Below are positions 1 through 8,406 of a stretch of 64,000 bases of DNA, piece by piece. A program made the position numbers and the translations under genes. This DNA is from Marinobacterium profundum (lineage in GTDB: Bacteria > Pseudomonadota > Gammaproteobacteria > Pseudomonadales > Balneatricaceae). Under the pieces are notes generated by a model. It had not been told where the DNA came from. It was given only the letters and a program-made list of their open reading frames with translations, and ran no database searches. The DNA lies in assembly GCF_001528745.1 (NCBI RefSeq), contig NZ_BCNS01000129.1, positions 1 through 64,000 of the forward strand, in the 5' to 3' direction. The stretch's first letter is position 1; each line of letters opens with the position of its first letter.

Positions 1-122
1 TTTTAGTGATTTCATTTGCAGTGCGTCGACGCACGTGGGAACTACACGTAGGGGGTCGTCGGAAGCGTCAGAAGTGTATGAGAGACAGCCTGTAGCTTGT
101 CCGGTGGGCAGCTAACGCTGTG

Positions 123-146
123 TAAATCGGCAATCCTGCCGATTTA
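123..146. terminator. perfect hairpin downstream of the M28 peptidase gene
   Basis: A 10-bp perfect inverted repeat (123-132 with 137-146, loop ATCC) lies about 100 bp past the stop of the minus-strand peptidase gene. There is no clear T-tract on either side, so intrinsic termination is only a possibility. The rest of 1-246 holds nothing I recognise beyond a 14-bp palindrome at 21-34. Confidence 0.35.
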
Positions 147-246
147 TCGTCTTAAAACACCGCAAAAACCCGCTCAAATCAGTCGGCTCTCGCTACGGCC
201 AGCATTCTCGGACAGCCTCCTGGCCTCCCTGTATCGCAGTGGTGTG

Positions 247-1761
247 TTATCGACGCAGTTTGTTGCCCAGATACTCAAGGGTTTCGGCTGCCTTTTTCGC
301 CTTGTCAGAGCCCTTGTCGGTACCATTGACCGAGGACGTGGTCATCGCGAAGCTATAGATCGCGTGGGCAGCGGCATCGGACATTTGATCCAGCGCTTGC
401 AGGCTGATGTTGTCATAGGTATCGCAGGCCAGGTGATAGCAAGGATCGTACTGATCCCCAGCGGTGCCGCCATAAAGTGCGGCTTCTTCTTCGGACTTGA
501 TATCTTCGGCGCCAGTGAATAGGCCGCCTGCGGGTATGCCGGCTGCAATGAAGGGACCATAATCGGAGCGGCCGTCGAAGGCGGTGGCTTCGACTGGCAG
601 AGCTTGAGCGGCAAAGTAGTCGAGGAATACCTGCTCGATATTACTCGAGCCGTTCGGGCCTGCGGCTTCGGTGGCCGATCCGTCGCCGTCGTATACAAAG
701 CGCACGAAATTGGGCGAACCTATCATGTCGAAATTGAGATTCAACGCAATGTTCTTGATCTCGCGCGGCGACAATCCGTCGACGTAGGCCTGCGAACCCT
801 GTAGTCCGGACTCTTCAGCGCCCCACCAGGCAAAGCGAACCTTGTTACGGGGTTCTGTGCCCATGGCTGCCATCTGCAGTGCAATCTCGAGGATCGCCGC
901 GGAGCCGCTGCCATTATCCTGAATACCAGGGCCTTCGGGTACAGAGTCCAGGTGGGCACCGACTACAACAACTCGGTCATCCCGGCCCCCCATGGTTTCG
1001 GCGATCACATTATCGGTAGTACGAACCTCAGATACGGCGTCGACGCTGAGTTTAGCCATCACGCCGCCGGCAGCAAGCTCCTCTCCCACGGAGAAGGCGG
1101 CGCCCACGACAGGTATGCCAACCACAGGGTCTGCCAGGGTACCGTTGAAGGCGTCTGTTCGTCCTGGCTGACCTTCATTAAATATCACGACCCCAACTGC
1201 ACCGGCGTTTTCTGCATTGAGTGCCTTTAGTTGAAAGCTGCAGCTGCCCCGCTGAATCACTGCAATATTCCCAACAGGGAAGCCGGCGAAATCTGTCGCT
1301 TCACAGCCACTTGTTGAATTGTTGGCATCAGCGCCGGGTGGCAATTGCAGATCAACGCCTGTGGCCGCTGCCGTTACGTTACCGCCACCGGAATACGTCA
1401 TGGTGACAAAACCACTGATATCGGCATAGGGGTATACCCTGATGATAGGTGCTGTCTGCTCCAGTATTGCAGGCGAAAACTCCTCGAAATATGGAAAGTC
1501 AAAGGGTTCTATCGAGACATCATAACCGGCGTCCAGCATCATTTGCGCAACATAGGTGGCTGATTCGTCGTAGCCCCCGGTCGTGGCCGCGCGCGTGCCT
1601 CCATTGGCGTCGGCAAAATCCTGGAAGGCCAGCTGATGGCTTCTGACGCCTTCTACGGTGACGGCGCTGCGCAGGGTAGCGGTGTCGATCGGCACCGCGC
1701 CCCAGCCAGTTGGACTGGCAGCTGCTACAGCGACCAACAGCGCATATCTGATATTTTTCAT
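247..1761 (-). CDS. secreted M28-family zinc aminopeptidase with PA domain
   Basis: This 504-residue protein has an N-terminal signal peptide (hydrophobic run after MKNIRY, ending near GWGA), so it is probably periplasmic or secreted. A protease-associated (PA) insert spans about residues 130-245, and the M28 peptidase domain follows. The metal-ligand motifs of M28 are visible in order: AHLDSVPEGPG and QDNGSG (His and Asp), WGAEESGLQGSQ (catalytic and ligand Glu), NFDMIGSPN (Asp), and a late His in DPCYHLACDTYDN. Family members remove N-terminal residues from peptides. The C-terminal tail is Lys/Asp rich and looks like a short linker. The gene stands alone, facing away from 1762-2444. The family is certain; the substrate is not predictable from sequence. 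Confidence 0.92.
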   Translation of the reverse strand: MKNIRYALLVAVAAASPTGWGAVPIDTATLRSAVTVEGVRSHQLAFQDFADANGGTRAATTGGYDESATYVAQMMLDAGYDVSIEPFDFPYFEEFSPAILEQTAPIIRVYPYADISGFVTMTYSGGGNVTAAATGVDLQLPPGADANNSTSGCEATDFAGFPVGNIAVIQRGSCSFQLKALNAENAGAVGVVIFNEGQPGRTDAFNGTLADPVVGIPVVGAAFSVGEELAAGGVMAKLSVDAVSEVRTTDNVIAETMGGRDDRVVVVGAHLDSVPEGPGIQDNGSGSAAILEIALQMAAMGTEPRNKVRFAWWGAEESGLQGSQAYVDGLSPREIKNIALNLNFDMIGSPNFVRFVYDGDGSATEAAGPNGSSNIEQVFLDYFAAQALPVEATAFDGRSDYGPFIAAGIPAGGLFTGAEDIKSEEEAALYGGTAGDQYDPCYHLACDTYDNISLQALDQMSDAAAHAIYSFAMTTSSVNGTDKGSDKAKKAAETLEYLGNKLRR

Positions 1762-2444
1762 TTAGTACTCCTCTACGGATATTCCACCGAAGACGGCGCA
1801 TTGAGCACTTCAGTGAGTGTCAAACAAAACGGGTATTGTGACCGGGGGCACCAAGTATAAAACAATCGTTTCATACATTTGGCTGCCCGGCGGCCATGAA
1901 AGCGTAGAGCAACTTTGTGGTATTGGCCTGGCGGATAAACGGTATCCTTCGCCGTCATCCGTTATGAACAGGAAGTGCGGTCTTTTAGCTTTTATCCCTG
2001 AGTCGTCTATTAACCCGCCGGGTTAATAGCGCGAAATGATGATATAGCGCAGGCATAACATGAAAACCGGCATTCCAGAGAAAAGCGTCGCCGAGCAGCG
2101 GATGGGTTTCGGCGATCTGCTCTGCGGTGGCATGGTAAGCGGCCATGGGCGCGCAATCCGAATGTTGAACAGGAATGTCAGGGCGTGGCCGTCAAGCCGG
2201 GTGTCTTGCGATAGCGCTGAGACGCTTGATTGATGAGCCCTATACTGCAGCCTTCGGTGATACCTTTGTGGCCGTGGAGCGTTTGCGACTGGTGAATGAA
2301 GGTGTAATCAGAATGAATATCACCCAGCTGATTGAAGACTGCTGGCGCTGGATATTCAATAACCTATGGGCTTTTAAGGGCTTGCTCAGCAAAGGCAGCC
2401 GTTTAGATGTTAATAAGCGCAGCACTCCACAGAGGCTGCGCTTT
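1762..2444. other. 683-bp intergenic region
   Basis: This is the upstream region of the M28 gene and the downstream region of the LysR gene. It contains a 23-bp palindrome (2007-2029) and a plus-strand terminator (2415-2446). A frame on the plus strand from an ATG at 2314 would give a short Trp/Leu-rich peptide, but it runs through the terminator hairpin, has no convincing ribosome site and resembles nothing I know, so I do not call it a gene. The plus-strand terminator implies that some transcript, possibly a small RNA, ends here. Confidence 0.5.
2007..2029. promoter_or_regulatory. 23-bp palindrome, possible operator
   Basis: Perfect 10-bp arms CTATTAACCC and GGGTTAATAG flank a GCC centre. 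It lies about 245 bp upstream of the M28 start codon. The symmetry suits a dimeric regulator or a short hairpin, but no T-tract follows. The role is unknown. Confidence 0.35.
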
Positions 2445-2446
2445 TT
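2415..2446 (+). terminator. intrinsic terminator reading rightwards
   Basis: The stem AAGCGCAG (2415-2422) pairs with CTGCGCTT (2436-2443), and a T-run (2442-2446) follows directly. It reads on the plus strand towards the 3' end of the minus-strand LysR gene. It therefore stops a plus-strand transcript arising in 1762-2410. Confidence 0.6.
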
Positions 2447-3416
2447 ATTGGCTGGCACCTGATACCGGTGTTGTCGTTGTTTGTGGAGTCGCGGCTCTGT
2501 TTGCCGGCAGCAGCGACACTGTCCTGGCGTGGTCCGGGAAGGTCGTCAGCAGGTGATCGATAAGCAGCCGGGTGCGCGCCGGCAGATAGTTGCGGGACGA
2601 ATAATAGATCCAGATGGGAACCGGCGGCGGGGCGAAGCTGTCCAGTAGGGGCACCAGGATGCCGCTGCGGATATCGGCTGCGGCATGCCAGAGTCCCAGC
2701 AGCGCTATTCCCATCCCCAAACGTGCGGCGTCCAGTGTGGCTTCCACTGTGGTAACAGTAGGGCCGCCGCAGGGCATGACTTTAGCGCTTTTGCCGGCGA
2801 CTCGATAAGACCAGGGCTGGATGCGGCCCGAGGTGGGAGAGCGGTAGCCGATGCAGCGATGCTGCGCCAGCGCGTTGGGATGCAGAGGCACGGGGTGGGC
2901 TGCAAGGTAGTCCTGCGAGGCTACCGTCACCCAGGATTGGGGGGGGAGCGGGCGGGCAATCAACTGGCTGTCTTCGTGCACGCCATTACCGATGCCAATA
3001 TCGAAGCCTTCCCCCACCAGGTCGCGTATGCGGTCGTCGAAATGCAGGTCCAGTTCTATATCGGGGTAGCGCTGCTGGAACGCCGGCAGCAGCGGCAAAA
3101 TCAGACGGCGGCCGAAACTGCCGGGCAGATTGACCTTTAGTCTTCCGCAGGCGGCCTGTTGGGTATCGGTACTGAGTGTGAGTTGCTGTTCCAGTTCATC
3201 GAGCAGCGGCATCACGCGCTCAGCGAGCTTCTGGCCATCCTGGGTCAGGGTCAGGGAATGGGTGGTGCGATGGAACAGTCGCAGGCCCAAATTTTTCTCC
3301 AGCTGGGCAATAGCCTTGCTGACGGCGGCGGCAGAAATGCCCAGCTGGCGCGCTGCGGACGAAAAATTTCCGGCGACGATCACGGTACGAAACAGGGATA
3401 ACTGAGGTGGAATCAT
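2445..3416 (-). CDS. LysR-family transcriptional regulator
   Basis: This 323-residue protein has the standard LysR layout. An N-terminal winged helix-turn-helix covers about residues 1-60 (LFRTVIVAGNFSSAARQLG, then SAAAVSKAIAQLEKNLG and LRLFHRTTHSLTLT), and a periplasmic-binding-like effector domain covers about 90-300. It most resembles the CrgA/YafC type of LysR. The C-terminus has a short Thr/Pro tail. It is transcribed divergently from the OprD-type porin gene across 132 bp, which makes the porin its likely target, possibly in response to the solute the porin imports. The start is the first ATG of the frame and keeps the HTH at the usual distance from the N-terminus. Confidence 0.92.
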   Translation of the reverse strand: MIPPQLSLFRTVIVAGNFSSAARQLGISAAAVSKAIAQLEKNLGLRLFHRTTHSLTLTQDGQKLAERVMPLLDELEQQLTLSTDTQQAACGRLKVNLPGSFGRRLILPLLPAFQQRYPDIELDLHFDDRIRDLVGEGFDIGIGNGVHEDSQLIARPLPPQSWVTVASQDYLAAHPVPLHPNALAQHRCIGYRSPTSGRIQPWSYRVAGKSAKVMPCGGPTVTTVEATLDAARLGMGIALLGLWHAAADIRSGILVPLLDSFAPPPVPIWIYYSSRNYLPARTRLLIDHLLTTFPDHARTVSLLPANRAATPQTTTTPVSGASQ

Positions 3417-3548
3417 AGTGGTTTATGCCTGCCTTAAACTTATGGTTTAAACAGTAATAACGCGCAGAATACTACTGTAAACCGACCGGTACGTATATGG
3501 TTCAGGCTTTCGAGTTTCGATTCACCTTTGGCAAGGAGCTAGACCTTC
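3417..3548. promoter_or_regulatory. divergent LysR/porin promoter region with inverted repeat
   Basis: TTAAAC (3434-3439) and GTTTAA (3445-3450) form an inverted repeat with a 5-bp spacer just upstream of the LysR start codon. The T-N11-A geometry is typical of LysR sites, so this is a likely autoregulatory or shared operator. AAGGAG sits shortly before the porin ATG. Confidence 0.55.
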
Positions 3549-4784
3549 ATGCAATTCAAGCGCACCGCGATCACCGCCGCTGTCCTGGCATCTACAACCC
3601 TGAGTCTGCAGGCGACTGCCGCCGGTTCCGGTTTGTTTGAAGATGACAGCCTGTCGGCCAGTTTCCGTACCTTCTACTTCAACCGTGACAAGGATTCCGG
3701 CAACGCCGATTCCGAAGCCCTGGGTCAGGCACTGCGACTGGATTACCAGTCTGGCTATGCCAACGACCTGATTGGCTTTGATGCATCCCTGTTCAGTGTC
3801 GCCAAGCTGTCCGGCGATCGGGGCGAAGGCGGTACTGGCGTACTGCAGACCAACACTGACGGCTCCCAGAGTGGTTACACCAAGCTCGGCCAGGCGCTGG
3901 TCAAGCTGAAGCTGGGTGAAAACGCGGAACTGCGCGCCGGTCGCATGGTGCTGGATACGCCGCTGTTCAACGATTCTGATTCCCGCGCTACCTCCAGTGC
4001 AACCCAGGCGGTGATGGCTACTGGTAACTTCAACGGTGTCGATCTGTACGGTATCTGGTCCGACAAGGGCACATCCAAGACCGAAGACGATTTTGAGTCC
4101 TATACCGATAATACTGGCAAGGATTTTGAAGTCGCGGTCATTGGTGGTGGCTACAGCTTCGACAACGGCCTGGCATTACAGCTGGCCTACGGCGAAGCAG
4201 ATAACGTGCTGCAGCAGACCTATGTCAACGCCAGCTACCCGGTGCAGCTGTCCGGCGGTGCCGAGTTGGTGCTGGATCTGCACCACTACCACGGTGAAGC
4301 CGATGGCGCTGGCGCGCTGGACTCCGTAGGTTCGGATTACGAAAGTGATCTGACCAACCTGGCGGCCCAGCTGAAGATCGACAATGCCAAATTCACCCTG
4401 TCCTGGCAGAACGTCGATGGCGACGAATATGAAGAGTCCTGGGATGGATTCGATCACGACGACAGCGGCCTGAGCAGCTGGAACTCGGTGCAGCGTCTGG
4501 ACTTTGACCGCGCCAACGAGCAATCTTGGCAGGCACGTGTTGATTACGATTTCGCGGCGGTTCCTGGCTTGTCGTTCATGACCCGTTACACCCGCGGCAC
4601 CGATATCCGTCGCAGCGATGCCACCGAAGGCAAGGAATGGGAACGTGATGTGGAGCTGAAATACAGCTTCCAGAACATTGAAGGCCTGTCCCTGCGCCTG
4701 CGTAACGCCAGCGTTCGCTCCAGCGAAACCTACAACTCGGACGAAAACCGTCTGATCCTGAACTACACCATCGCCGTGCTCTAA
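3549..4784 (+). CDS. OprD-family outer-membrane porin
   Basis: This 411-residue protein has a cleavable signal peptide (positive MQFKR, hydrophobic core, TAAAG near residue 25) and then alternating aromatic/acidic beta strands with the OprD hallmark start SASFRTFYFNRDKD. Further family-like segments are ELRAGRMVLDTPLFNDSDSR and the repeated strand pattern to the end (LILNYTIAVL). OprD porins form 18-stranded barrels that take up small organic acids, amino acids or peptides. A ribosome site (AAGGAG) precedes the ATG and a terminator follows. The substrate cannot be told from sequence; the divergent LysR gene suggests inducible expression. Confidence 0.88.
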   Translation: MQFKRTAITAAVLASTTLSLQATAAGSGLFEDDSLSASFRTFYFNRDKDSGNADSEALGQALRLDYQSGYANDLIGFDASLFSVAKLSGDRGEGGTGVLQTNTDGSQSGYTKLGQALVKLKLGENAELRAGRMVLDTPLFNDSDSRATSSATQAVMATGNFNGVDLYGIWSDKGTSKTEDDFESYTDNTGKDFEVAVIGGGYSFDNGLALQLAYGEADNVLQQTYVNASYPVQLSGGAELVLDLHHYHGEADGAGALDSVGSDYESDLTNLAAQLKIDNAKFTLSWQNVDGDEYEESWDGFDHDDSGLSSWNSVQRLDFDRANEQSWQARVDYDFAAVPGLSFMTRYTRGTDIRRSDATEGKEWERDVELKYSFQNIEGLSLRLRNASVRSSETYNSDENRLILNYTIAVL

Positions 4785-4816
4785 CCGCATGACGCTCGTG
4801 TAGAGCAGCTTTTTCA

Positions 4817-4860
4817 GGCCTGTGACGCTACTTTCCCCGGCGCACAGGCCTTCTTCGTTT
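4817..4860 (+). terminator. porin terminator
   Basis: GGCCTGTG (4817-4824) pairs with CACAGGCC (4843-4850), followed by a T-rich tail TTCTTCGTTTCT. It lies 32 bp after the porin stop codon. Confidence 0.75.
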
Positions 4861-4878
4861 CTGGCCCCAGCTTTTTCC

Positions 4879-4920
4879 AGCTTCTAGCTTCTAACTTCTA
4901 GCCCCTAGCCCCTAGCCCCT
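4879..4920. repeat. degenerate heptamer repeats (AGCTTCT/AGCCCCT)
   Basis: Six consecutive 7-bp units run from 4879 to 4920: two AGCTTCT, one AACTTCT and three AGCCCCT. They lie between the porin terminator and the next heptamer array, in the 316-bp gap 4785-5100. No protein-coding reading is plausible. Confidence 0.85.
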
Positions 4921-4948
4921 GACTTTTACCCATAGCCCCTTTTCTGTT

Positions 4949-5020
4949 CCTCGTACCTCGTACCTCGTACCTCGTACCTCGTACCTCGTACCTCGTACCT
5001 CGTACCTCGCACCTCGTACC
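4949..5020. repeat. tandem CCTCGTA heptamer array
   Basis: Ten head-to-tail copies of CCTCGTA occupy 4949-5018, with one substitution (C for T) in the ninth. The array ends 80 bp before the alpha/beta-hydrolase start, so it lies in that gene's leader or promoter region. A seven-base period cannot keep a reading frame, and the array is too short-phased to be a CRISPR. Confidence 0.95.
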
Positions 5021-5100
5021 TTTTATGCACAGAAAATTTGCACCAGCGCCCGTGATGGGTGCAAGCTGCAGGCTCACTGTTACACGCAAGGAACTGTTGC

Positions 5101-5970
5101 ATGCCTGAGCTAATCCCCGGCGAATATAATGTCGTTTTGAATGGCACTCGCATTCACTACAGTGTTCGGGGCCAGGGGCCTGTATTGATCGCCCATTCCG
5201 GTGGTCCTGGCTGGGATGCGCGCTCCTGGGATGATTTGGCCGGTATCGATGCCTTCGCGAGCGTTATTGTCCTGCATCCGCGGGGTTCTGGTCTGTCGGC
5301 GGCACCCGCCAATGGCGCCTACGGGCTGGCGGATTATGCCGCCGATCTGGATGCGCTGTGCAGCCACCTGGAGCTGGAAAAACCCGCCATTCTGGGCTGG
5401 TCCCACGGTGGCATGGTGGCCCAGGAGTATGCCCGCCGTTATCCCGACGGGCCAGGAAAACTCATTCTCTACAGCAGCAGTGCCTGTTTTGGCGCCAGCC
5501 TCACAGATCCGCAGCAAATGCTCAGCGCCCTGATGGCTTACCAGAATCAGCCCTGGTTTGCGGATTCGATGGCGGCCCTGCGGGACTGGTGGTCAGGTCG
5601 CTGTACGACCGATGAAGAGGCCAGTAAATTATGGTCACGGATGGTGAAATTTCACTTTAGTGCCTTTGATGGCAAGGCTGAGCAGTATCTGCAGCGTACT
5701 GCACAATTGCCTCTGCACATTGCGCCGTTACTAACCTTTATGGGTAGCGAGGCTGCGAGCATGGATCTGAGGCCTGGGCTCAAAAGGCTGCAGATTCCGG
5801 CGCTGGTGATTGCCGGTCGCCAGGATTGTGTAACGCCACTGGCGATGTCAGAAGAAATTGCCCGGGAGATCCCTGGCGCCCAGCTGGAAGTGTTTGAAAA
5901 CTCGGGGCACTTCGCCCATGTCGAAGAGCCGGAGCGGTTTTGTGAGGTGCTGCGGCGCTTTCTGGGGTGA
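5101..5970 (+). CDS. alpha/beta-hydrolase (proline iminopeptidase-like, S33)
   Basis: This 289-residue alpha/beta-hydrolase has an oxyanion-hole loop HSGGPGWDARSW, resembling the HGGPG of S33 prolyl aminopeptidases. It also has a nucleophile elbow GWSHGGMVAQEYA (GxSxG Ser), a catalytic Asp in AGRQDCVTP and a catalytic His in SGHFAHVEEP. No signal peptide is seen, so it should be cytoplasmic. I chose ATG 5101 over the upstream GTG 5059 because AAGGA sits 7 bp before it and the family alignment begins there. It could equally be an esterase or epoxide-hydrolase-like enzyme. The heptamer array upstream may affect its expression. It is the only gene in its unit and converges on the minus-strand Trp-rich genes. 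Confidence 0.85.
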   Translation: MPELIPGEYNVVLNGTRIHYSVRGQGPVLIAHSGGPGWDARSWDDLAGIDAFASVIVLHPRGSGLSAAPANGAYGLADYAADLDALCSHLELEKPAILGWSHGGMVAQEYARRYPDGPGKLILYSSSACFGASLTDPQQMLSALMAYQNQPWFADSMAALRDWWSGRCTTDEEASKLWSRMVKFHFSAFDGKAEQYLQRTAQLPLHIAPLLTFMGSEAASMDLRPGLKRLQIPALVIAGRQDCVTPLAMSEEIAREIPGAQLEVFENSGHFAHVEEPERFCEVLRRFLG

Positions 5971-6056
5971 TACGGCGGCTTGTCGCTGATCTGTATCGGC
6001 GGTTTACTCTGTGCCTGGAGTGTGGAACAACCCAAAGCAGTCCAGGTATGGACACT

Positions 6057-6272
6057 TTATTTCCAGCCCATACTCCAGTGACTATCGTCCTGCAGCGTCT
6101 GCCAGGGCAGGCGCTGGTTGCGCTTGGACAATACCGCCTGAAGCTCGACTTCCAGCACAGTGCCTTCGTCGTCCCGAAACAGCTCCGTTACCAGGAAGTG
6201 CTTCTCTCGATTGTGCGGCAGGGTTGCGGTCCATTTGGACAGCTGCAGTTTTTGCGGATTGATGCGGTTCAC
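6057..6272 (-). CDS. TIGR02450-family small Trp-rich protein (copy 1)
   Basis: A 71-residue protein beginning MNRINPQKLQLSKWTAT, with HFLVTELFRDDEG and LPWQTLQDDSHWSMGWK later. This is the conserved shape of the TIGR02450 small Trp-rich family, whose function is unknown. There is no signal peptide. It is a close paralog of the next gene (6393-6608); both lie on the minus strand in tandem, about 120 bp apart. Spacing and strand suggest a local duplication, each copy with its own upstream region. Confidence 0.85.
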   Translation of the reverse strand: MNRINPQKLQLSKWTATLPHNREKHFLVTELFRDDEGTVLEVELQAVLSKRNQRLPWQTLQDDSHWSMGWK

Positions 6273-6392
6273 GATGGTGTCTCTCCTCTGGGGTGCGGTG
6301 ATTACTGAGTATACGCACAGGAACCGAGACTGGATGACTCAGCAAAGTAGGCGTCAATTTAGCCTATCGTGTTTTACTGAGGGAAGTGCTGT

Positions 6393-6608
6393 TCAGACCC
6401 AACCGGGTGTCCAGAGTGTATCGTCCTGCAGTGCCTGCCAGCACAGGCGCAGGGTGCTTTGAGGCTTGGTGGCGCGAAGTTCGACATCTTGCAGGCGATT
6501 CTCGTCATCAAAAACAACTGCGGTCACCAGGAAGTGGCTTTCACTGTTCTTGGGATCAGTTGCTGTCCATTTGGAGAGCTGCAGCGCGCCTGGATTAATT
6601 GGATTCAT
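6393..6608 (-). CDS. TIGR02450-family small Trp-rich protein (copy 2)
   Basis: A 71-residue paralog of the gene at 6057-6272. It begins MNPINPGALQLSKWTAT, then HFLVTAVVFDDENRL, and ends LCWQALQDDTLWTPGWV. The Lys-Trp-Thr segment, the His-Phe-Leu-Val-Thr segment and the C-terminal Trp residues are shared by both copies, while the middle diverges. It is transcribed divergently from hemH. Function unknown. Confidence 0.85.
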   Translation of the reverse strand: MNPINPGALQLSKWTATDPKNSESHFLVTAVVFDDENRLQDVELRATKPQSTLRLCWQALQDDTLWTPGWV

Positions 6609-6868
6609 GATAACTGACCTTCTCTCGCTGCAGTGTCGGCGTCCATGCTGTTAATCAATGCCTGTATAGTCAAATTCCTTTCTGTCGCATTGGTGGGCAT
6701 TGAGCTGATGCTACTTTCCAAAGACAGATACGGTTGCAGCCATGAAATGGATCAGCCGGGCGAGTTTTTTATCTGTTTCAATGACAGCGGCAGGACTTCG
6801 CCCTAGAATTTAGCGCTTTTAAGCTGTCCGTTGCCTTAGTGGCGGGCGAATTTGAAACAGGAGATGGC

Positions 6869-7894
6869 ATGAAGGATCAGGCGTTACTGTTGGTTAACCT
6901 GGGCTCGCCGGCCTCGACCGAGGTGGCGGATGTTCGACGCTACCTGAACCAGTTCCTGATGGACCCCTATGTGATCGATCTGCCCTGGCCGGTACGCCGC
7001 CTGCTGGTGTCGCTGATTCTGATCCGCCGGCCCAAGGATTCGGCTCATGCCTACGCCTCCATCTGGTGGGAGCAGGGCTCGCCGCTGGTGGTACTGAGCC
7101 AGCGCCTGCAGCAGGCCATGGCAAGCACCTGGCAGCAGGGCCCGGTGGAGCTGGCCATGCGTTACGGTGAGCCGTCGATCGAAACCCAGTTAAGTAAACT
7201 CGCCGCCCAGGGTATTACGAGAGTGACGCTGGCGCCGCTCTATCCACAGTTTGCCGACAGCACCGTGACCACGGTAATCGAAGAGGCGAAGCGGGTATTG
7301 AGCGAGCGCAAACTGGACATTCAACTGTCGCTGCTGCAGCCTTTTTATGATCAGCCTGAATATATGGATGCGCTGGTGGCAAGTGCCCGACCGCACCTGG
7401 TGCAGGATTACGATCATCTGCTGTTGAGTTTTCATGGCCTGCCGGAGCGGCATCTGAAAAAACTCGATGTGACCGGCAGTCATTGCTGCGGCGCTGCAGA
7501 TTGCTGTGCCACAGCGCCCGCCGAGGTACTGCAGCACTGCTACCGTGCCCAATGCATGCACAGTGCCGAGGCTTTCGCCGCTCAGCTGGGCCTGCCCGCC
7601 GATAAATGGTCAGTGTCTTTTCAGTCCCGCCTTGGGCGCGCCAAATGGATAGAGCCCTACACCGAACAGCGCCTTGAAGAACTGGCCCACCAGGGCGTAA
7701 AGAAGATACTGGTGATGTGCCCGGCCTTTGTCGCGGACTGTATCGAAACGCTGGAGGAGATAGGTGACCGGGGCAGCGAACAGTTCCGCAGCGCCGGTGG
7801 CGAAGAACTGGTGCTGGTGCCCTGCCTGAATGATCATCCCGACTGGGTGGCGGCGCTGAACAGCCTGTGCGAGCGGGCACCGATGATGAAATAA
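6869..7894 (+). CDS. hemH: ferrochelatase
   Basis: This 341-residue enzyme inserts Fe2+ into protoporphyrin IX, the last step of haem synthesis. Family motifs are LLLVNLGSP at the N-terminus, [15 protein letters not shown] (metal-binding His), [17 protein letters not shown] (substrate loop) and [15 protein letters not shown] (catalytic Glu region). I prefer ATG 6869 over the upstream GTG 6839 because AGGAG lies just before it and the family starts there. Residues 206-229 hold six cysteines (206, 207, 212, 213, 224, 229) just after the SFHGLPERH motif. Some bacterial ferrochelatases carry a [2Fe-2S] cluster bound by such an internal Cys group; that reading is inference here. A strong hairpin follows the gene. 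Confidence 0.95.
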   Translation: MKDQALLLVNLGSPASTEVADVRRYLNQFLMDPYVIDLPWPVRRLLVSLILIRRPKDSAHAYASIWWEQGSPLVVLSQRLQQAMASTWQQGPVELAMRYGEPSIETQLSKLAAQGITRVTLAPLYPQFADSTVTTVIEEAKRVLSERKLDIQLSLLQPFYDQPEYMDALVASARPHLVQDYDHLLLSFHGLPERHLKKLDVTGSHCCGAADCCATAPAEVLQHCYRAQCMHSAEAFAAQLGLPADKWSVSFQSRLGRAKWIEPYTEQRLEELAHQGVKKILVMCPAFVADCIETLEEIGDRGSEQFRSAGGEELVLVPCLNDHPDWVAALNSLCERAPMMK

Positions 7895-7937
7895 CCCGCA
7901 GCTGCGCTCTGTCGCAGACATTTCGCCATCGTGACGC

Positions 7938-7977
7938 ATATAGAAACGGCCCTGCTTTTGCAGGGCCGTTTCTATAT
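7938..7977. terminator. strong hairpin terminator after hemH
   Basis: An 18-bp perfect stem (7938-7955 with 7960-7977) closes a TTTT loop, 44 bp after the hemH stop. The tail is not T-rich, but the A/T at the stem base makes it work in either direction. The following 7978-8406 (about 430 bp) contains no gene I recognise; the polyol operon start lies at its end. Confidence 0.75.
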
Positions 7978-8406
7978 GGGGCTGCTTCAGTGGGATCTTG
8001 TCCTCTGAGAGCCTGGGCAACCCGCTGCCCGATTACAGGCCTGCCAGGTGCTCAATAGCAAGAAAGTGAAGTTACTGGCCTTGTCCAGGTGCATACCAGG
8101 TACTGGGCCAGAAGGCGAACTTTGCTTCTGTCGGCATTCGCATCTTTCAGTGCTCCCTTAAAAAGCGAGCGCTTCAGGCCGCTGAGTAGCCAATATTGAG
8201 TATTTCTTCGCGATTTTTACCGCGCTTGTGCTGCGCATTACATCCTGAAAATGAGCAAGAATTCAAACGTCGATACCGGCCCTGCCTGATTAAATATGCA
8301 CTATCCGCTGGCAAGGTTTGATAGGGCGCTGCACTGCAGGCTGATTGTCGTGCCGCATCCAGGGCCAGGCCTGGGCAATCCGTGTTACCCAATTCGAGGC
8401 ACACTA

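Noticed and set aside
4949-5020. CRISPR array
   Set aside because: The period is seven bases with no spacers and no cas genes nearby. The same applies to 61056-61111.
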